64,000 bases of DNA from QYQD01 sp040755415 (GCA_040755415.1 JBFMAZ010000022.1:95575-159574); one strand, 5' to 3'; counted from the first letter of the stretch, positions 25,886-35,528 are shown. The notes: generated by a model not told the origin, from the letters alone. Program-made: numbers and translations.

Positions 25886-26767
25886 TTACACCGTCAGCCA
25901 GGAGTGAGAATAGAGCGTCTTTCCCATGAGAACCCGCGCCGTCTTATAGTACTCAAGTTCTTTTGGGCTAAGATCCTTGGCGTCAGGCTCGTTACCGTCC
26001 ATCATGCCATGTACAAGCTTAACGACTTCAGTCATTCCACCTTTCGCAATGGTCAATAACTCCTCATCATAACCGTCTACTATGGCCGAATAAATCCCAT
26101 ACTTCATAAGCATGATAAGATAACAACGGTTGATATAAGGCCTCAGATCGTGCGGCGTCCCGTTAGAGATATTGGAAAGGCCGACAATGGATTTGGCGCC
26201 CGGGGCGATTTCCAGAAGCATGGACATAAATTCCAGCCCGGCCAGCACCTGGTTGATGTCCATGCTTATTGGAGTGGCTATGGGATCGATCCATACCTTT
26301 TCTGTAGGGATACCGGCTTCATTGGCCTTATAGACAAGGTCCACGCAGTGGGCGGCCCGCTCATTGGCGTCTCGCGGCATACCTTCCTGACTCCAGAGAA
26401 GGCCGATCATATCGGCATTATACTTAACCGCCATCGGCAAAAGGGCCTCCAGCCGTTCCGGCTGCAGGGAAATTGAATTTATAAGGGATTTACCTGGATT
26501 GGCCTTGAGACCGGCCTCAATAGCGACTGGATTGCTGGTATCCAGGGAGAGGGGCAGGTCCGTTACCGCACGTACGGTCTTAACCAGCCAATCCATGGTC
26601 TCATCTCCACCCTTACGGGCCGGACCGATGTTGAGATCAAGATAATCCGCCCCGGCTTTAGCAAGCTCCCGGGTCATATCCTGGATCGGCTTGGCCTGAC
26701 GCTCCTTTATAGCCGCACCAATGGTCTTGGACATAATATTGATGTTTTCCGCCACACAAACAACCAT
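25886..26767 (-). CDS. acsE: Methyl-THF:corrinoid iron-sulfur protein methyltransferase
   Basis: A 293-residue TIM-barrel pterin-binding methyltransferase (DHPS-like fold) that moves the methyl group between tetrahydrofolate and the AcsCD corrinoid protein. Typical segments are VVCVAENINIMSKTIG, GADYLDLNIGPARKGG (pterin-binding region) and SIVGLSNISNGTPHDLR. The ATG at 26767 is selected because GGAGG lies seven bases upstream; a longer frame to 26809 has no support. It follows acsC at some distance, separated by two palindromic repeats, and is followed by fdhA 42 bases on. Confidence 0.95.
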   Translation of the reverse strand: MVVCVAENINIMSKTIGAAIKERQAKPIQDMTRELAKAGADYLDLNIGPARKGGDETMDWLVKTVRAVTDLPLSLDTSNPVAIEAGLKANPGKSLINSISLQPERLEALLPMAVKYNADMIGLLWSQEGMPRDANERAAHCVDLVYKANEAGIPTEKVWIDPIATPISMDINQVLAGLEFMSMLLEIAPGAKSIVGLSNISNGTPHDLRPYINRCYLIMLMKYGIYSAIVDGYDEELLTIAKGGMTEVVKLVHGMMDGNEPDAKDLSPKELEYYKTARVLMGKTLYSHSWLTV

Positions 26768-26802
26768 AAAAAACCTCCGATAAAATTGAGATATTGGAGC
26801 TT

Positions 26803-26922
26803 CTTGCAAAAATCGTCACACCGGTGAAAACCGGTGTCCAGAGGTATCTCAAGCTGCTTAAAATTACTGGATTCCGGCTTTTGCCGGAATGACAAGAACG
26901 CCATTTACAAGACTTTTGCAAG
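26803..26922. repeat. 120-bp inverted-repeat element
   Basis: Outer ends CTTGCAAAA (26803-26811) and TTTTGCAAG (26914-26922) are exact complements. Inner hairpins are ACACCGG-tgaaaa-CCGGTGT and TTCCGGC-tttt-GCCGGAA. It shares the ggattccggc...gccggaatgac style with the repeat at 12704-12813. Confidence 0.65.
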
Positions 26923-26970
26923 AGCCTTATTGGATACCTTTTAACCGAAATTCCCGCCCCAGACAAGCTG

Positions 26971-27124
26971 AAACAAATTCGAAATCCGAAGCACGAAATC
27001 CGAAACAATATCGAATCACCAAAATGAGAAATTCAAAACGAATTAGCTCTGCCGCAATTTGGGACATTATTGAATTTGAACATTCGGATTTGTTTTGAGT
27101 TTCGATATTCGAATTTCGGATTTA
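26971..27124. repeat. Long imperfect hairpin repeat (family E, copy 1)
   Basis: The left arm (aaacaaattcgaaatccgaa and so on) and right arm (ggatttgttttgagtttcga and so on) are complementary over about 45 bases with mismatches. The same arms recur at 32161-32321 and 50060-50209. Confidence 0.7.
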
Positions 27125-27200
27125 AGTCACCGCACTCTGCAACTGGAACCCTGGAAGTCGGACCATTTCAAAGCGCTAAAGTGATACAACAAATTTAATA

Positions 27201-28547
27201 TCATGCACTCCACTGCTTAAGATACGCCGGGAGGTGAGCCGCCTCCCGGGGGCCAACCAATATCTGCCAATCCGGCAGTTCCTCTTCCAGTTCACCACTC
27301 ATACCCGCGAGGTACCCAGGGATAACCAGCTTACGGTGTTTTACCCGATCGGCTATGCCACACTTTTTGACAAACATGGCTACGGTATCGGCAGCAAATT
27401 TACCCGCAGCCCAGGCCGTAAGGACGGACAGACCCTCGGTATCCTTAATAAGCAGCCAGGAAGGAATACGGCTCGACTCTACCTCGCCAGAAACGATAAA
27501 GTAGGTCAAAGAGAAATTGGATGTGATCAAAACCGGCGAATCTTCCCTGGGGCCTCCAATCTCATAGATCTTTTCCTCGACGGCCATAGGACGCTGGGGG
27601 TCGGTATAGATATTCAAGCTGTCTAGAAGAAGCGGAAAGACGTTATGGCCCTCCATCTCCGAGAGTACAATAATTCCTGCATATTTGGCAATAAGCATCG
27701 AGGCAATCAGGGCTTCCTTCATCTTGCTATCCGTCAATTGGCCAGGGAAGGTAATGGTAGGGAATCCCACTTGTTTAACCTTCTTGACTAAGGCCGAACG
27801 CCGGATGACTACCTGATCCTCCAGGGCCTTCTTAACGTTTGCTGGCTGGCTGTCTATCACCAGGTCCTTAAGCCCCATCCCCAGGAGCTTATCCGTAATA
27901 GCCATGACCTCATCCAGGCCGGAGCCTTTTACCGCCAGAGGGCAGGCCGACTCTTTGGCCAGATTACCCATAGCCTCTGCCGTATCTTTGGTAGCTGCAT
28001 AGATAAGAGGTTTCTTATCCTTGCCAACCTTCAGGGCCTCGGCCATAACCTCCGGCTTATCGCCCATCAGGATGATACCGGCATCCATTTGATCAATCAC
28101 CCGCTTTACAAAAGTGGCAAACTTACCGGCGTCTCCGGATTCTTCTTTGAGCGCCAGCATCTGTGGACGCAGGATCAACCCCACCCGCTCAAATTCCAGG
28201 TCTCTAAATTTAGAAAGTTTTTCATTTACTACGGAATCATCCATGGTGTCAGAAAGCATGAGAGCCAGACCTGGAGGATTCTCAAACCGCTTCTCATGCC
28301 TGAACATGACCGTCTCACCACCCAGCTTAACCGCACGGTCGCCCGTGCCAATAGTCACGGTACGGATAGGCGGCGCCGAGGCCTCGTCTATCTCTGCCCT
28401 CACATCTTCCGAGACATAAGGACAGGCAGCCAATTCGGCCTGACCAGTAGCCAGTTTCATAGCAAAAGCCAGACAGGTGGGAACCCCGCATTCGCCACAG
28501 TTTTTCTTGGGTAATTTCTTAAATATCTCTATGCCACTTAATGCCAT
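27201..28547 (-). CDS. acsC: CO dehydrogenase/acetyl-CoA synthase, corrinoid iron-sulfur protein large (gamma) subunit
   Basis: A 448-residue protein. The N-terminal [4Fe-4S] motif is KKNCGECGVPTCLAFA (residues 15-30) with a further Cys at about 42, followed by a TIM barrel that accepts the methyl group and a C-terminal Rossmann-like cobalamin-binding domain (VLITSNFSLTYFIVSGEVES). It pairs with AcsD to carry methyl-cobamide between AcsE and the A-cluster of AcsB. The length and motif order are those of the family. It lies 103 bases downstream of acsB. Confidence 0.97.
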   Translation of the reverse strand: MALSGIEIFKKLPKKNCGECGVPTCLAFAMKLATGQAELAACPYVSEDVRAEIDEASAPPIRTVTIGTGDRAVKLGGETVMFRHEKRFENPPGLALMLSDTMDDSVVNEKLSKFRDLEFERVGLILRPQMLALKEESGDAGKFATFVKRVIDQMDAGIILMGDKPEVMAEALKVGKDKKPLIYAATKDTAEAMGNLAKESACPLAVKGSGLDEVMAITDKLLGMGLKDLVIDSQPANVKKALEDQVVIRRSALVKKVKQVGFPTITFPGQLTDSKMKEALIASMLIAKYAGIIVLSEMEGHNVFPLLLDSLNIYTDPQRPMAVEEKIYEIGGPREDSPVLITSNFSLTYFIVSGEVESSRIPSWLLIKDTEGLSVLTAWAAGKFAADTVAMFVKKCGIADRVKHRKLVIPGYLAGMSGELEEELPDWQILVGPREAAHLPAYLKQWSA

Positions 28548-28649
28548 TCTAAAATCTCCTTTCTATGCATCAGGCCACAGATAAACGCAGATTATCAGGA
28601 TGTTAAATCTTTTTCTGCGTACATCGGCGAAAATCTGCGTCCTTTTAAT

Positions 28650-30854
28650 CTAAAGTATAGATTCCATGGTGAGCGCCGGATGCCCGACCTCTTCCAAGAA
28701 GGGAAGAATCTCTTCTTCCGTAGCCCCCTTTGTCTCATCAGCGATCATATCAATCAAGTTTGGGATACCCAGTTCTTCTCCCCGCTTTCTTAATTTATCT
28801 TCCAACTCCTTCTTCAGCATCTGCGGCATCCACACCACCCGCTTTAGGCCTCCCTCGGCCAGGATGAACTTACGGCTGGCAATAAAGTGTTTGCTCACCC
28901 CCAAAAAGCCCGGGGTAACCTGCCCGCCGCCCACCATACCGGCCATAGTGGTGAATTTCATACCACTCGGCGTCATGCCCAGATAATCACGGTTGACGAT
29001 CATCACCCCGTTACAAAGGGGTAAGATGGTGGCGATGCATTCAAAACAGCCGCAGGCCGTCATCGGATCGTGGACGAGACTGTAAGCGCTGACCGTCTGC
29101 ACCTTCTGTCTGGAGGCCTTGAAAACAAATTCATCCGTTCCCTTCCACTTACCAAGGACCGGATCTATACACTCTCTCTTGGGAATAGGTTGATTGGGGC
29201 CGGTGGGGTTGATCTCATACGACGCCTTGCCATCCAGCCAATTATAAGCGCCGCACATACCGGTTCGTTCCGGAGTAATCACGCAGACATGCTGGGGAGC
29301 AAAGGATTGACAAAGGGTACAGGAATAAAAAATCTCCTCTGACTCGTCGGTCATACCTTCTACCCTCTTATCCCGGGCACTATAAACCTTGCGGGCCATC
29401 TCCATTACTTCGTCAACCTTAGCTTCGTCAGTATATATTTTTACCTGGACTTTATCTACAATGGCGCCGAATTCCTGGTGATATTTGGCATGCATTATCT
29501 TTCCCAGGTCCTTCAAACGGAATCCCTTTTCCACAGCCGCCTTGCCTACACGAAGCCACATGATGTTACGCTGTCCAATATGCATGATCCCCTGGGCATA
29601 GTTAACCAGGTGGTGAATCTGTCTCTCCAGGATAGGCTCAAAGTCCTCCTGCATCTGGCGGCCGGCCACCTCAATGAGCATGGCAAACGGGAGCCGTGAG
29701 CCCTCCTTTACCCCATCAAGATCCGGTCCGGTCATCTCAACGTAGCCGTCTTCCACCTCGTCCATGTCGCGGCTTATCGTCAACTCGACGCCCTTGGTCT
29801 TTCCGCCGCCGCATTCCAGATAGAGATCATCCTTCCGAATCCGTTCCCCCTCAAAGGCCGGCCCATAGGCCACGGGGATGTCTATTTTGGAAATGGTTAC
29901 CTTAAGACCCCTTACCTCTACCGCCCGCTGAACAATCTCGTCGTGAGGCACATTGCTCACCACGTGTTCGTAAGTACAGATACCAGTGGGCAATATCTCG
30001 GGTATCGGGGTATCGGCTATGGTTGGGAAGCCCCAGTTGATGGCGCCTGCCGCATTGGCATACCATTCATCAGAGACCGGACCCAAAGGCATGGCAAAAG
30101 CAAAGACACGATTCTTGTTGTAGATCAGATTACCGCGAAAATCTCCCGGCTTAACACCACCGAAAGACATGGCCACGCGAGTAGCAAAACCCATGGCGAA
30201 AACCGTGGCCGTATAGTCCGTACCAAAAGAGACCAGACGGGTCGGCCAGCCGATCTGTACGCCAGCCTCGACTAACTGCTCAGACATTCTCACCCCGTTA
30301 TTGTCGGAACACATGAAGACATACAGGTTTTTTTCCTGGAGTTCCCGGGCAATATTGGCCGCAATCTCTTTGTTTGGCGGAGCCCCAAGTATAGCTGCAA
30401 AACCAGGCGCCGTCCCATCGACGAATTCCACACCCCTCTTGCGCAGAATGATGTCATCAGCCGCTCCGAGCCAGATATTGTTGGCAAGCGGATCTTCCTG
30501 CTTGGTGTAGCAATCCGGTTCTTCTAAGTACCGAATAGCCTCGATGATTTCCTCGGCAAAAAATGTGGCCATGCCGGCCTCCAAGGTCGGAGCCAGATAA
30601 GGCAGCCACACTTTATCACTGACCAGCGGCGGAAGTAAAGAATGACATTTATCCAGCACCTGTTTCATGTCGCTCAGTTTCGACACTGGTATCCCTAGAA
30701 TCCCATATATGATGGGAAGATAGTAGGCAGTGTTTGGAAACCCAACCTCTTGATCCGGCCCCCACTTCTCCAGAGCCTCCGCATATTTCTTTTCGGCCCT
30801 CTCTATGATCTTATGGGCCCCTCTAATAGCTGCTGAGCAGATAATCTTAGACAC
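28650..30854 (-). CDS. acsB: Acetyl-CoA synthase, bacterial type
   Basis: A 734-residue protein, close to the length of the acetogen enzyme, so it includes the N-terminal domain that docks on CO dehydrogenase (archaeal CdhC lacks it). The A-cluster ligands are visible: CTLCQSFAPQHVCVITPERT, then MCGAYNW, and the Cys-Gly-Cys of ACGCFECI that holds the distal nickel. It condenses CO, a methyl group and CoA into acetyl-CoA, or does the reverse. No acsF/cooC nickel-insertion ATPase gene is present in the window. A 340-base gap with a palindromic repeat separates it from acsD. Confidence 0.98.
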   Translation of the reverse strand: MSKIICSAAIRGAHKIIERAEKKYAEALEKWGPDQEVGFPNTAYYLPIIYGILGIPVSKLSDMKQVLDKCHSLLPPLVSDKVWLPYLAPTLEAGMATFFAEEIIEAIRYLEEPDCYTKQEDPLANNIWLGAADDIILRKRGVEFVDGTAPGFAAILGAPPNKEIAANIARELQEKNLYVFMCSDNNGVRMSEQLVEAGVQIGWPTRLVSFGTDYTATVFAMGFATRVAMSFGGVKPGDFRGNLIYNKNRVFAFAMPLGPVSDEWYANAAGAINWGFPTIADTPIPEILPTGICTYEHVVSNVPHDEIVQRAVEVRGLKVTISKIDIPVAYGPAFEGERIRKDDLYLECGGGKTKGVELTISRDMDEVEDGYVEMTGPDLDGVKEGSRLPFAMLIEVAGRQMQEDFEPILERQIHHLVNYAQGIMHIGQRNIMWLRVGKAAVEKGFRLKDLGKIMHAKYHQEFGAIVDKVQVKIYTDEAKVDEVMEMARKVYSARDKRVEGMTDESEEIFYSCTLCQSFAPQHVCVITPERTGMCGAYNWLDGKASYEINPTGPNQPIPKRECIDPVLGKWKGTDEFVFKASRQKVQTVSAYSLVHDPMTACGCFECIATILPLCNGVMIVNRDYLGMTPSGMKFTTMAGMVGGGQVTPGFLGVSKHFIASRKFILAEGGLKRVVWMPQMLKKELEDKLRKRGEELGIPNLIDMIADETKGATEEEILPFLEEVGHPALTMESIL

Positions 30855-31194
30855 CTTAATTCCCCCCGTATTGTAAGATCAAAAAAATCCTAATCCGGAT
30901 CCGCCATAGGCGGACCGGAATTTCAAATGCCAAAATCCCAAGTTCAGATCAAATCCAAATGACTATAGCGGATGTCATTAGTCAATAGTCATTTGTCACT
31001 GGTAAAAGTGGTCCATCTTTCCAACTTAACCAATGACCAATGACTAATGACCAGTGACGAGTGACGTTTTTAATTTTTGGTACTTTGACATTCATTTGAA
31101 CCTTGAGCTTTGAAACTTCGAACTTCACCAACCAGAGTCTTTGCCTTGGGATTTAGTGCTTAGCATTTTTATGCCACTGTCTCACTCCTGAGTG
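30855..31194. other. Gap between acsD and acsB
   Basis: The 340-base gap holds a TCCGCC-ata-GGCGGA hairpin near 30900, the family B repeat at 30963-31060 and AT-rich sequence with gaacctt/tttgaa words (31085-31130) like those flanking the element at 1907. No coding frame was seen. Confidence 0.5.
30963..31060. repeat. Dispersed palindromic repeat (family B, copy 2, inverted)
   Basis: The sequence is nearly the reverse complement of 3218-3314 over its whole length, with gtcattagtcaatagtcatt and ggtaaaagtg shared. It is built from repeated gtcattagt/actaatgac words. Confidence 0.75.
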
Positions 31195-32142
31195 CTACGC
31201 TGCCAGCAAATCATTAAGCATATCCTTTATGAGTGCAATAGCCTCTGGATGCCTCATAATTAAGATATCTGCACCCGCCAGCAAGAGAAGCTGTGCCGTA
31301 ACGGCTTCCATCAGTACACCCCGCCTTGCCGGGTCACCCAGTTTGGGCGCCTCATCCCGGCTCTGTTTGGCCTCCTTGGTCTTCCACACCTCTTTACCCA
31401 GGTTACAAACCATCGGGAACTGCAGCCTCTCATCTTCCTGGGTCAGGGCCGCCATCCGGATACGTTCCATGACCGAGTAGCCATATTCCAGTCCGTATCC
31501 AAGGGCACCAGTGGTCGGATCGATAAGGATGCGTCCGTCCGGCACACCCAGGTTGCCAAGTAGGATGTTGAGCTGCTTGGCCAGATTTATGTCTATAGGG
31601 GTCGAGGCAATAACCGTGTGTTCATATCCAATAGCTACCGCCCCGATCTGTTTGTAGTTGGCCTCGGTCACCGGGCCGAGCATCAAGTTCCGTCCTGCGC
31701 AATCCTCGGCTATCTTTCGTAAAACCTCCATGTCTTTCTCCGCATTATTGCACCCCCATACAATCAAGGGTACGTCTATCGATTCGGCCACTTTCCTGGT
31801 TAGCGCTGCGGCTGCATCCGCAGGACGATTTTCGCCGTTGGGGTCTGTACTGACCAACTGAAGGGCAATCATCTCCGCCCCGTAGGTATCCACGCATTTC
31901 CTGGCCCAGGCCACCGGATCTGCAGCCACATCGGCAAAAGGCTCCAGGGCCGTAGGGGCCCAGTCTTCGGGCGGGCTATCATAAACCTCCATAGCGATAC
32001 GTGGTTTTAAAGGCATCTGACCTTCGAAGAGGTAAAAAGGATAAGCAGTCTCCCCGCCTACCGTGATCGCCTTATCCCCCTTACCCAGAACAATCTCTTT
32101 TATTTTCCCTGAATAAGAAACCTTTGGTATCTCTAAAGCCAT
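31195..32142 (-). CDS. acsD: Corrinoid iron-sulfur protein small (delta) subunit
   Basis: A 315-residue TIM-barrel protein that forms the corrinoid iron-sulfur heterodimer with AcsC. It begins MALEIPKVSYSGKI and KEIVLGKGDKAITVGGE, the standard AcsD N-terminus, and contains LVVWGC-like LIVWGCNNAEKDME and PTTGALGYGLEYGYSVMER. The ATG at 32142 is supported by GAGGGAGGG just upstream; the frame extends 22 codons further into a repeat, which is not part of the gene. It follows metF1. Confidence 0.96.
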   Translation of the reverse strand: MALEIPKVSYSGKIKEIVLGKGDKAITVGGETAYPFYLFEGQMPLKPRIAMEVYDSPPEDWAPTALEPFADVAADPVAWARKCVDTYGAEMIALQLVSTDPNGENRPADAAAALTRKVAESIDVPLIVWGCNNAEKDMEVLRKIAEDCAGRNLMLGPVTEANYKQIGAVAIGYEHTVIASTPIDINLAKQLNILLGNLGVPDGRILIDPTTGALGYGLEYGYSVMERIRMAALTQEDERLQFPMVCNLGKEVWKTKEAKQSRDEAPKLGDPARRGVLMEAVTAQLLLLAGADILIMRHPEAIALIKDMLNDLLAA

Positions 32143-32160
32143 TTTTCCCTCCCTCAGAAA

Positions 32161-32321
32161 GAATTCCGAATATCGAATATCGAAATCCGAAACAAGTCTT
32201 AAATCCAAATGTCAAATGCCCAAAACGCAATTGTTGCAACCAAGTCTTCTTCTATCATGCATTCATCTGACTCTAGGAATTTGAATTTGTTTCGAAATTC
32301 GTGCTTTGGATTTCGAATTTT
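32161..32321. repeat. Long imperfect hairpin repeat (family E, copy 2)
   Basis: Arms gaatatcgaaatccgaaaca and tgtttcgaaattcgtgcttt pair imperfectly around an unrelated centre. It separates metF1 from acsD. The arms match copies at 26971-27124 and 50060-50209. Confidence 0.7.
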
Positions 32322-32324
32322 ACT

Positions 32325-33200
32325 TTACAATCCTGCTTCATCCAGTACTTGTGGTACCCGTTTCTCCCAGCCGATGGCCATGATATGTACACCGTGGCAT
32401 AGGTCCTTCATCCCCTTTACCAATCGTGCCGCTATCTCAATACTGGTCTTGACTTTGTCCTTGGTCTCCGTCATCTCCTTGATCAGGTATTCGGGAACAA
32501 AGACCCCGGCCACATTTTTGTTCATAAAGCGGGCCATGCCCGCCGACTTAAGCAGGATCACGCCCCCCAGGATCTTTGTCTTATACCCCTCCACCCGTCT
32601 CATGAACTTCGCAAAGAGGTCCAGGTCATAAATGGCCTGGGTCTGAAAAAACCGGGCGCCGGCTTCCATCTTTTTTTCCATCTTTATAATCTGTAAGTCA
32701 AGTGCGGCTTCGGTATCCGCACCCGGGTTAACCACCGCACCAGGCAAAAAAGCCGTAGCCCCCTTAAGCTCGTTTCCAGCCATGTCCGCGCCACCGTTAA
32801 GTTTGCCGATCACCTCCAGCAGACTCACCGAGTCCAGATCAAACACCGGCTTGGCCTGGGGATGATCCCCAAGGGTCGGATGATCTCCGGTGAGCGCCAG
32901 GACGTTTCTGATCCCTAGTACCCAGGCGCTGAGGAGGTCGGCCTGGAGGGCCAATCGGTTCCGGTCCCTGCAAGTCACCTGCAGGACAGGATCGATCCCC
33001 ATATCTGTCAATAAGTGGCAGACGGCCAGGGAACCCAAGCGCATAACAGAACTCTGCATATCGGTCACATTAATGGCATCGACACGGTCTTTTAAGATGG
33101 ATGCATCTTCCAGAAGAACACCCGTATCAGTCCCCTTTCCGGGCCCGATTTCCGCCGTAACTAAGAATTTATCCGATTCTAAAGCCTGCCTGAAACTCAT
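32325..33200 (-). CDS. metF: Methylene-tetrahydrofolate reductase, MetF subunit (pair 1)
   Basis: A 291-residue TIM-barrel flavoprotein of the MetF family that reduces methylene-THF to methyl-THF. Landmarks are LVTAEIGPGKGTDTG, VTDMQSSVMRLGSLAVCHLL, the substrate segment VTCRDRNRLALQADLL and LTGDHPTLGDHPQAK. It lies 79 bases after metV1. This pair differs from pairs 2 and 3 in having no hdr or mvh genes next to it, and it leads into acsD. Confidence 0.93.
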   Translation of the reverse strand: MSFRQALESDKFLVTAEIGPGKGTDTGVLLEDASILKDRVDAINVTDMQSSVMRLGSLAVCHLLTDMGIDPVLQVTCRDRNRLALQADLLSAWVLGIRNVLALTGDHPTLGDHPQAKPVFDLDSVSLLEVIGKLNGGADMAGNELKGATAFLPGAVVNPGADTEAALDLQIIKMEKKMEAGARFFQTQAIYDLDLFAKFMRRVEGYKTKILGGVILLKSAGMARFMNKNVAGVFVPEYLIKEMTETKDKVKTSIEIAARLVKGMKDLCHGVHIMAIGWEKRVPQVLDEAGL

Positions 33201-33279
33201 TTTGTCACCCTCTTTTCAAGATCAGCCACAGAGCACACAAAGTTTTTTCATCTGCCATTTATCTCTGCGGCTTGCAGTT

Positions 33280-33933
33280 TCAGCTTTCTTTCGCCTTCAG
33301 TTCTTCCCTAACTATCCTGCCCGGGTGAACGGCCCAGCCCTTTATTTGCGTCTCGCCTTTTAAATAATCCAAAAGCCCCAGCCGCTTTAGTCCATGGTAT
33401 ATCTCCTGCCAGGCGCAGGGGCGATCTTTAGAAACCTCACACTTACCCTCCTGGGAGCCGCCACACGGCCCATTGAGCAGGCCCTTGGCACAGCGTGTCA
33501 CCGGACACACACCGGCCGTCTTCCCCAGGATACAGTCGCCGCAGGCCATACACATTTCAGTCCAGACGCCCGGTTCTTGTTCAATGCCGATAAACTGTGT
33601 GTTGAGCGCCGGCAGAACACGTTTGTCCGGAAACCGTCTAGCCACAGCCTGCACGCCGTTGCCGCAGGCCATAGAAAGGATGACTTCATAATCCCGAATT
33701 TTCTCCTCCAGGCGATCAATGAATTTATCCGCACACTGCCGGGGAATCATGCCCTTTTCTACAGTCAGTCCCTCTCTGTCCGTCGCCAGATTTTCAGCCA
33801 GCCTTGCCACCTCATCCGGCCCGCCTGCGGAACAGAACGTCATGCACATACCACACCCTACTATCAAAACCTTTTTATAGGGGGCGACCATGTGTTTTAT
33901 CTCCGCCAAGTCTTTTTGTGTAGCAATAATCAT
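33280..33933 (-). CDS. metV: MetV iron-sulfur subunit of methylene-THF reductase (pair 1)
   Basis: A 217-residue protein of the MetV family (methylene-THF reductase C-terminal-domain-like). The N-terminal VLIVGCGMCMTFCSAGG and the cluster region CMACGDCILGKTAGVCPVTRC with LLNGPCGGSQEGKCEV are diagnostic. In acetogens MetV pairs with MetF and links it to the Hdr/Mvh electron-transfer module. It lies between the sensor kinase and metF1. GGCGGGAT precedes the ATG. Confidence 0.93.
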   Translation of the reverse strand: MIIATQKDLAEIKHMVAPYKKVLIVGCGMCMTFCSAGGPDEVARLAENLATDREGLTVEKGMIPRQCADKFIDRLEEKIRDYEVILSMACGNGVQAVARRFPDKRVLPALNTQFIGIEQEPGVWTEMCMACGDCILGKTAGVCPVTRCAKGLLNGPCGGSQEGKCEVSKDRPCAWQEIYHGLKRLGLLDYLKGETQIKGWAVHPGRIVREELKAKES

Positions 33934-34042
33934 ATCCCGCCTCCCGGTAACTGCCGGCCACTAAGACACAAAATCACCAAGGTTTTTACATTTTTTGTCT
34001 ATCGGCGGCCTTGTGGCAAAAACAGATACCCTCTTGTCAGAC

Positions 34043-35512
34043 CTACCTGGCAATGGGCAATGAAACTATAAATGTGGTGCCCTTGTTTTCCTCGCTCTCT
34101 ACATGGATGGTGCCTCTGTGGAGGTCAACTATCTTTTTGACAATAGAAAGGCCCAGCCCTGTGCCGGCTATGTTTTTGGTCATTTCCGACCTGATACGAT
34201 AAAACTTGTCAAAGATACGCTGCATATCGGACTGGGCGATGCCGATGCCGGTATCTACCACCTTGATGCGCAGATCTTGACCGCTTTCGTATATATCGAC
34301 CGTTACCCGCCCACCGCCGGGTGTGTACTTGATCGCATTGTTGATCAAGTTGAGGAAAACCGCCTCTATTCCGTTCCGGTCACCACTTATGAGCGGCAAA
34401 TTTTCAGTTACGTGCGTCTCTAAAGTTATACCCTTATCCTCAGCCGACATGGCCGTCAATTCGACCGTCCGCTGCAGTATCTCCTGCAGATCTAAGCGTT
34501 CTATCTGTTGTAAGACCTTCCCTTCCTCAATACGGCGGAAGTCCAAAAGGTCGTTGACCAGGATGATCATCCCTTTGGTTTTTTCCTTGGCCTTTGCAAG
34601 CAGGTCCTTCTGTCTCGCATTAAGCTCACCGGCCAGGCCGTCTACGACTACGGAAAGCTGCATCAGCATGGAACTCAAAGGCGATTTTAGTTGATGGGAA
34701 ACCATAAATATAAAATCATCCTTTAAAGAATCCATACCGCTGATGCGCGCGACATCGTGGATTAAGGCTACCATCCCAATCGGCGCCCCATCTCTATTGA
34801 TCACGGGATTGACATGGATCCTTAGACGTTTATCGCCGGTTTCCAATAAACAGACTTCATAGTGACCCTTGGGGTGCTCGACAGGTTCTACTCTGGCGGC
34901 ACATAGCAACTTCTCCAGTTCCTTATGCCTTATGAATTGTTGAACCGGGCGCCCCAGCTCGTCACATGAGATATCAAGCATATCGGACGCCTTTGAATTA
35001 CAAAACACGAGATTTCCATGTAGGTCGGTAACCAGAATCCCGTCGGCAACACTGTCAAAAATGGCCCGCATGCTGTCCGATCCACAGCCCTGCAGGGACC
35101 GCCTCTCTCTTTGCAGCGCCTCCAAATCCCGCTTTAGGTGAAATCTTTCTATGGCCCGGTCCATCTTCGTCCAGAAGCGCTCTGTAGTAAACGTCTTTCG
35201 TATGCAGTCATATGCCCCGGCGTGCATGGCCTCAATGGCCTCTTCACCGCAATCTGCCGACATGGCCAGGATCAGTATCTCGCTTCTCGCCTTCCGCAGA
35301 GTCTCCAGAAGCGGCATGGCTCCCAGGCGTGGGAGTTCAAGAGACAGCAGCATTATATCAACACCGCCTGGATTTTTCTGAATAAAATCCAATGCCTCTC
35401 TGGCGGTTTCAACCACGACAACGTTATACCCCCGGCCGGTTAAAAGTTGATTTACTTTATTAAGGACGGCGATGTTGTTTTCTACTACTAATATGTTCGG
35501 CTTAGTCAGCAT
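34043..35512 (-). CDS. Sensor histidine kinase with an N-terminal degenerate receiver
   Basis: A 489-residue soluble kinase. Residues 1-125 have a receiver fold, but the phosphoacceptor Asp is replaced by Ser57 (MLLSLELP) and the acidic pair is EN (VVENN), so it cannot be phosphorylated in the usual way. A PAS domain follows (about 145-265), then HisKA with SHQLKSPLSSM (about 275-340) and HATPase with NLINNAIKYTP, DTGIGI and GTGLGL. There is no membrane segment. With the two single-domain response regulators upstream it forms a signalling set placed between metF2 and metV1, so it may sense intracellular redox or pathway state. The signal is unknown. Confidence 0.92.
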   Translation of the reverse strand: MLTKPNILVVENNIAVLNKVNQLLTGRGYNVVVVETAREALDFIQKNPGGVDIMLLSLELPRLGAMPLLETLRKARSEILILAMSADCGEEAIEAMHAGAYDCIRKTFTTERFWTKMDRAIERFHLKRDLEALQRERRSLQGCGSDSMRAIFDSVADGILVTDLHGNLVFCNSKASDMLDISCDELGRPVQQFIRHKELEKLLCAARVEPVEHPKGHYEVCLLETGDKRLRIHVNPVINRDGAPIGMVALIHDVARISGMDSLKDDFIFMVSHQLKSPLSSMLMQLSVVVDGLAGELNARQKDLLAKAKEKTKGMIILVNDLLDFRRIEEGKVLQQIERLDLQEILQRTVELTAMSAEDKGITLETHVTENLPLISGDRNGIEAVFLNLINNAIKYTPGGGRVTVDIYESGQDLRIKVVDTGIGIAQSDMQRIFDKFYRIRSEMTKNIAGTGLGLSIVKKIVDLHRGTIHVESEENKGTTFIVSLPIAR

Positions 35513-35528
35513 AAATCCGTCTTCCTGT

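Larger units (their letters stand above)
26768..27200. other. Repeat-filled gap between acsC and acsE
   Basis: The 433-base gap contains the inverted-repeat element 26803-26922 and the long imperfect hairpin 26971-27124. The remainder (27125-27200) has no recognisable feature. Since the flanking genes share a strand, these repeats are probably transcribed and could affect mRNA stability. Confidence 0.55.

Noticed and set aside
26658..27098. Several 60-116-codon frames around the acsE start
   Set aside because: They lie within palindromic repeats or in another frame of acsE, and none has a credible start signal.
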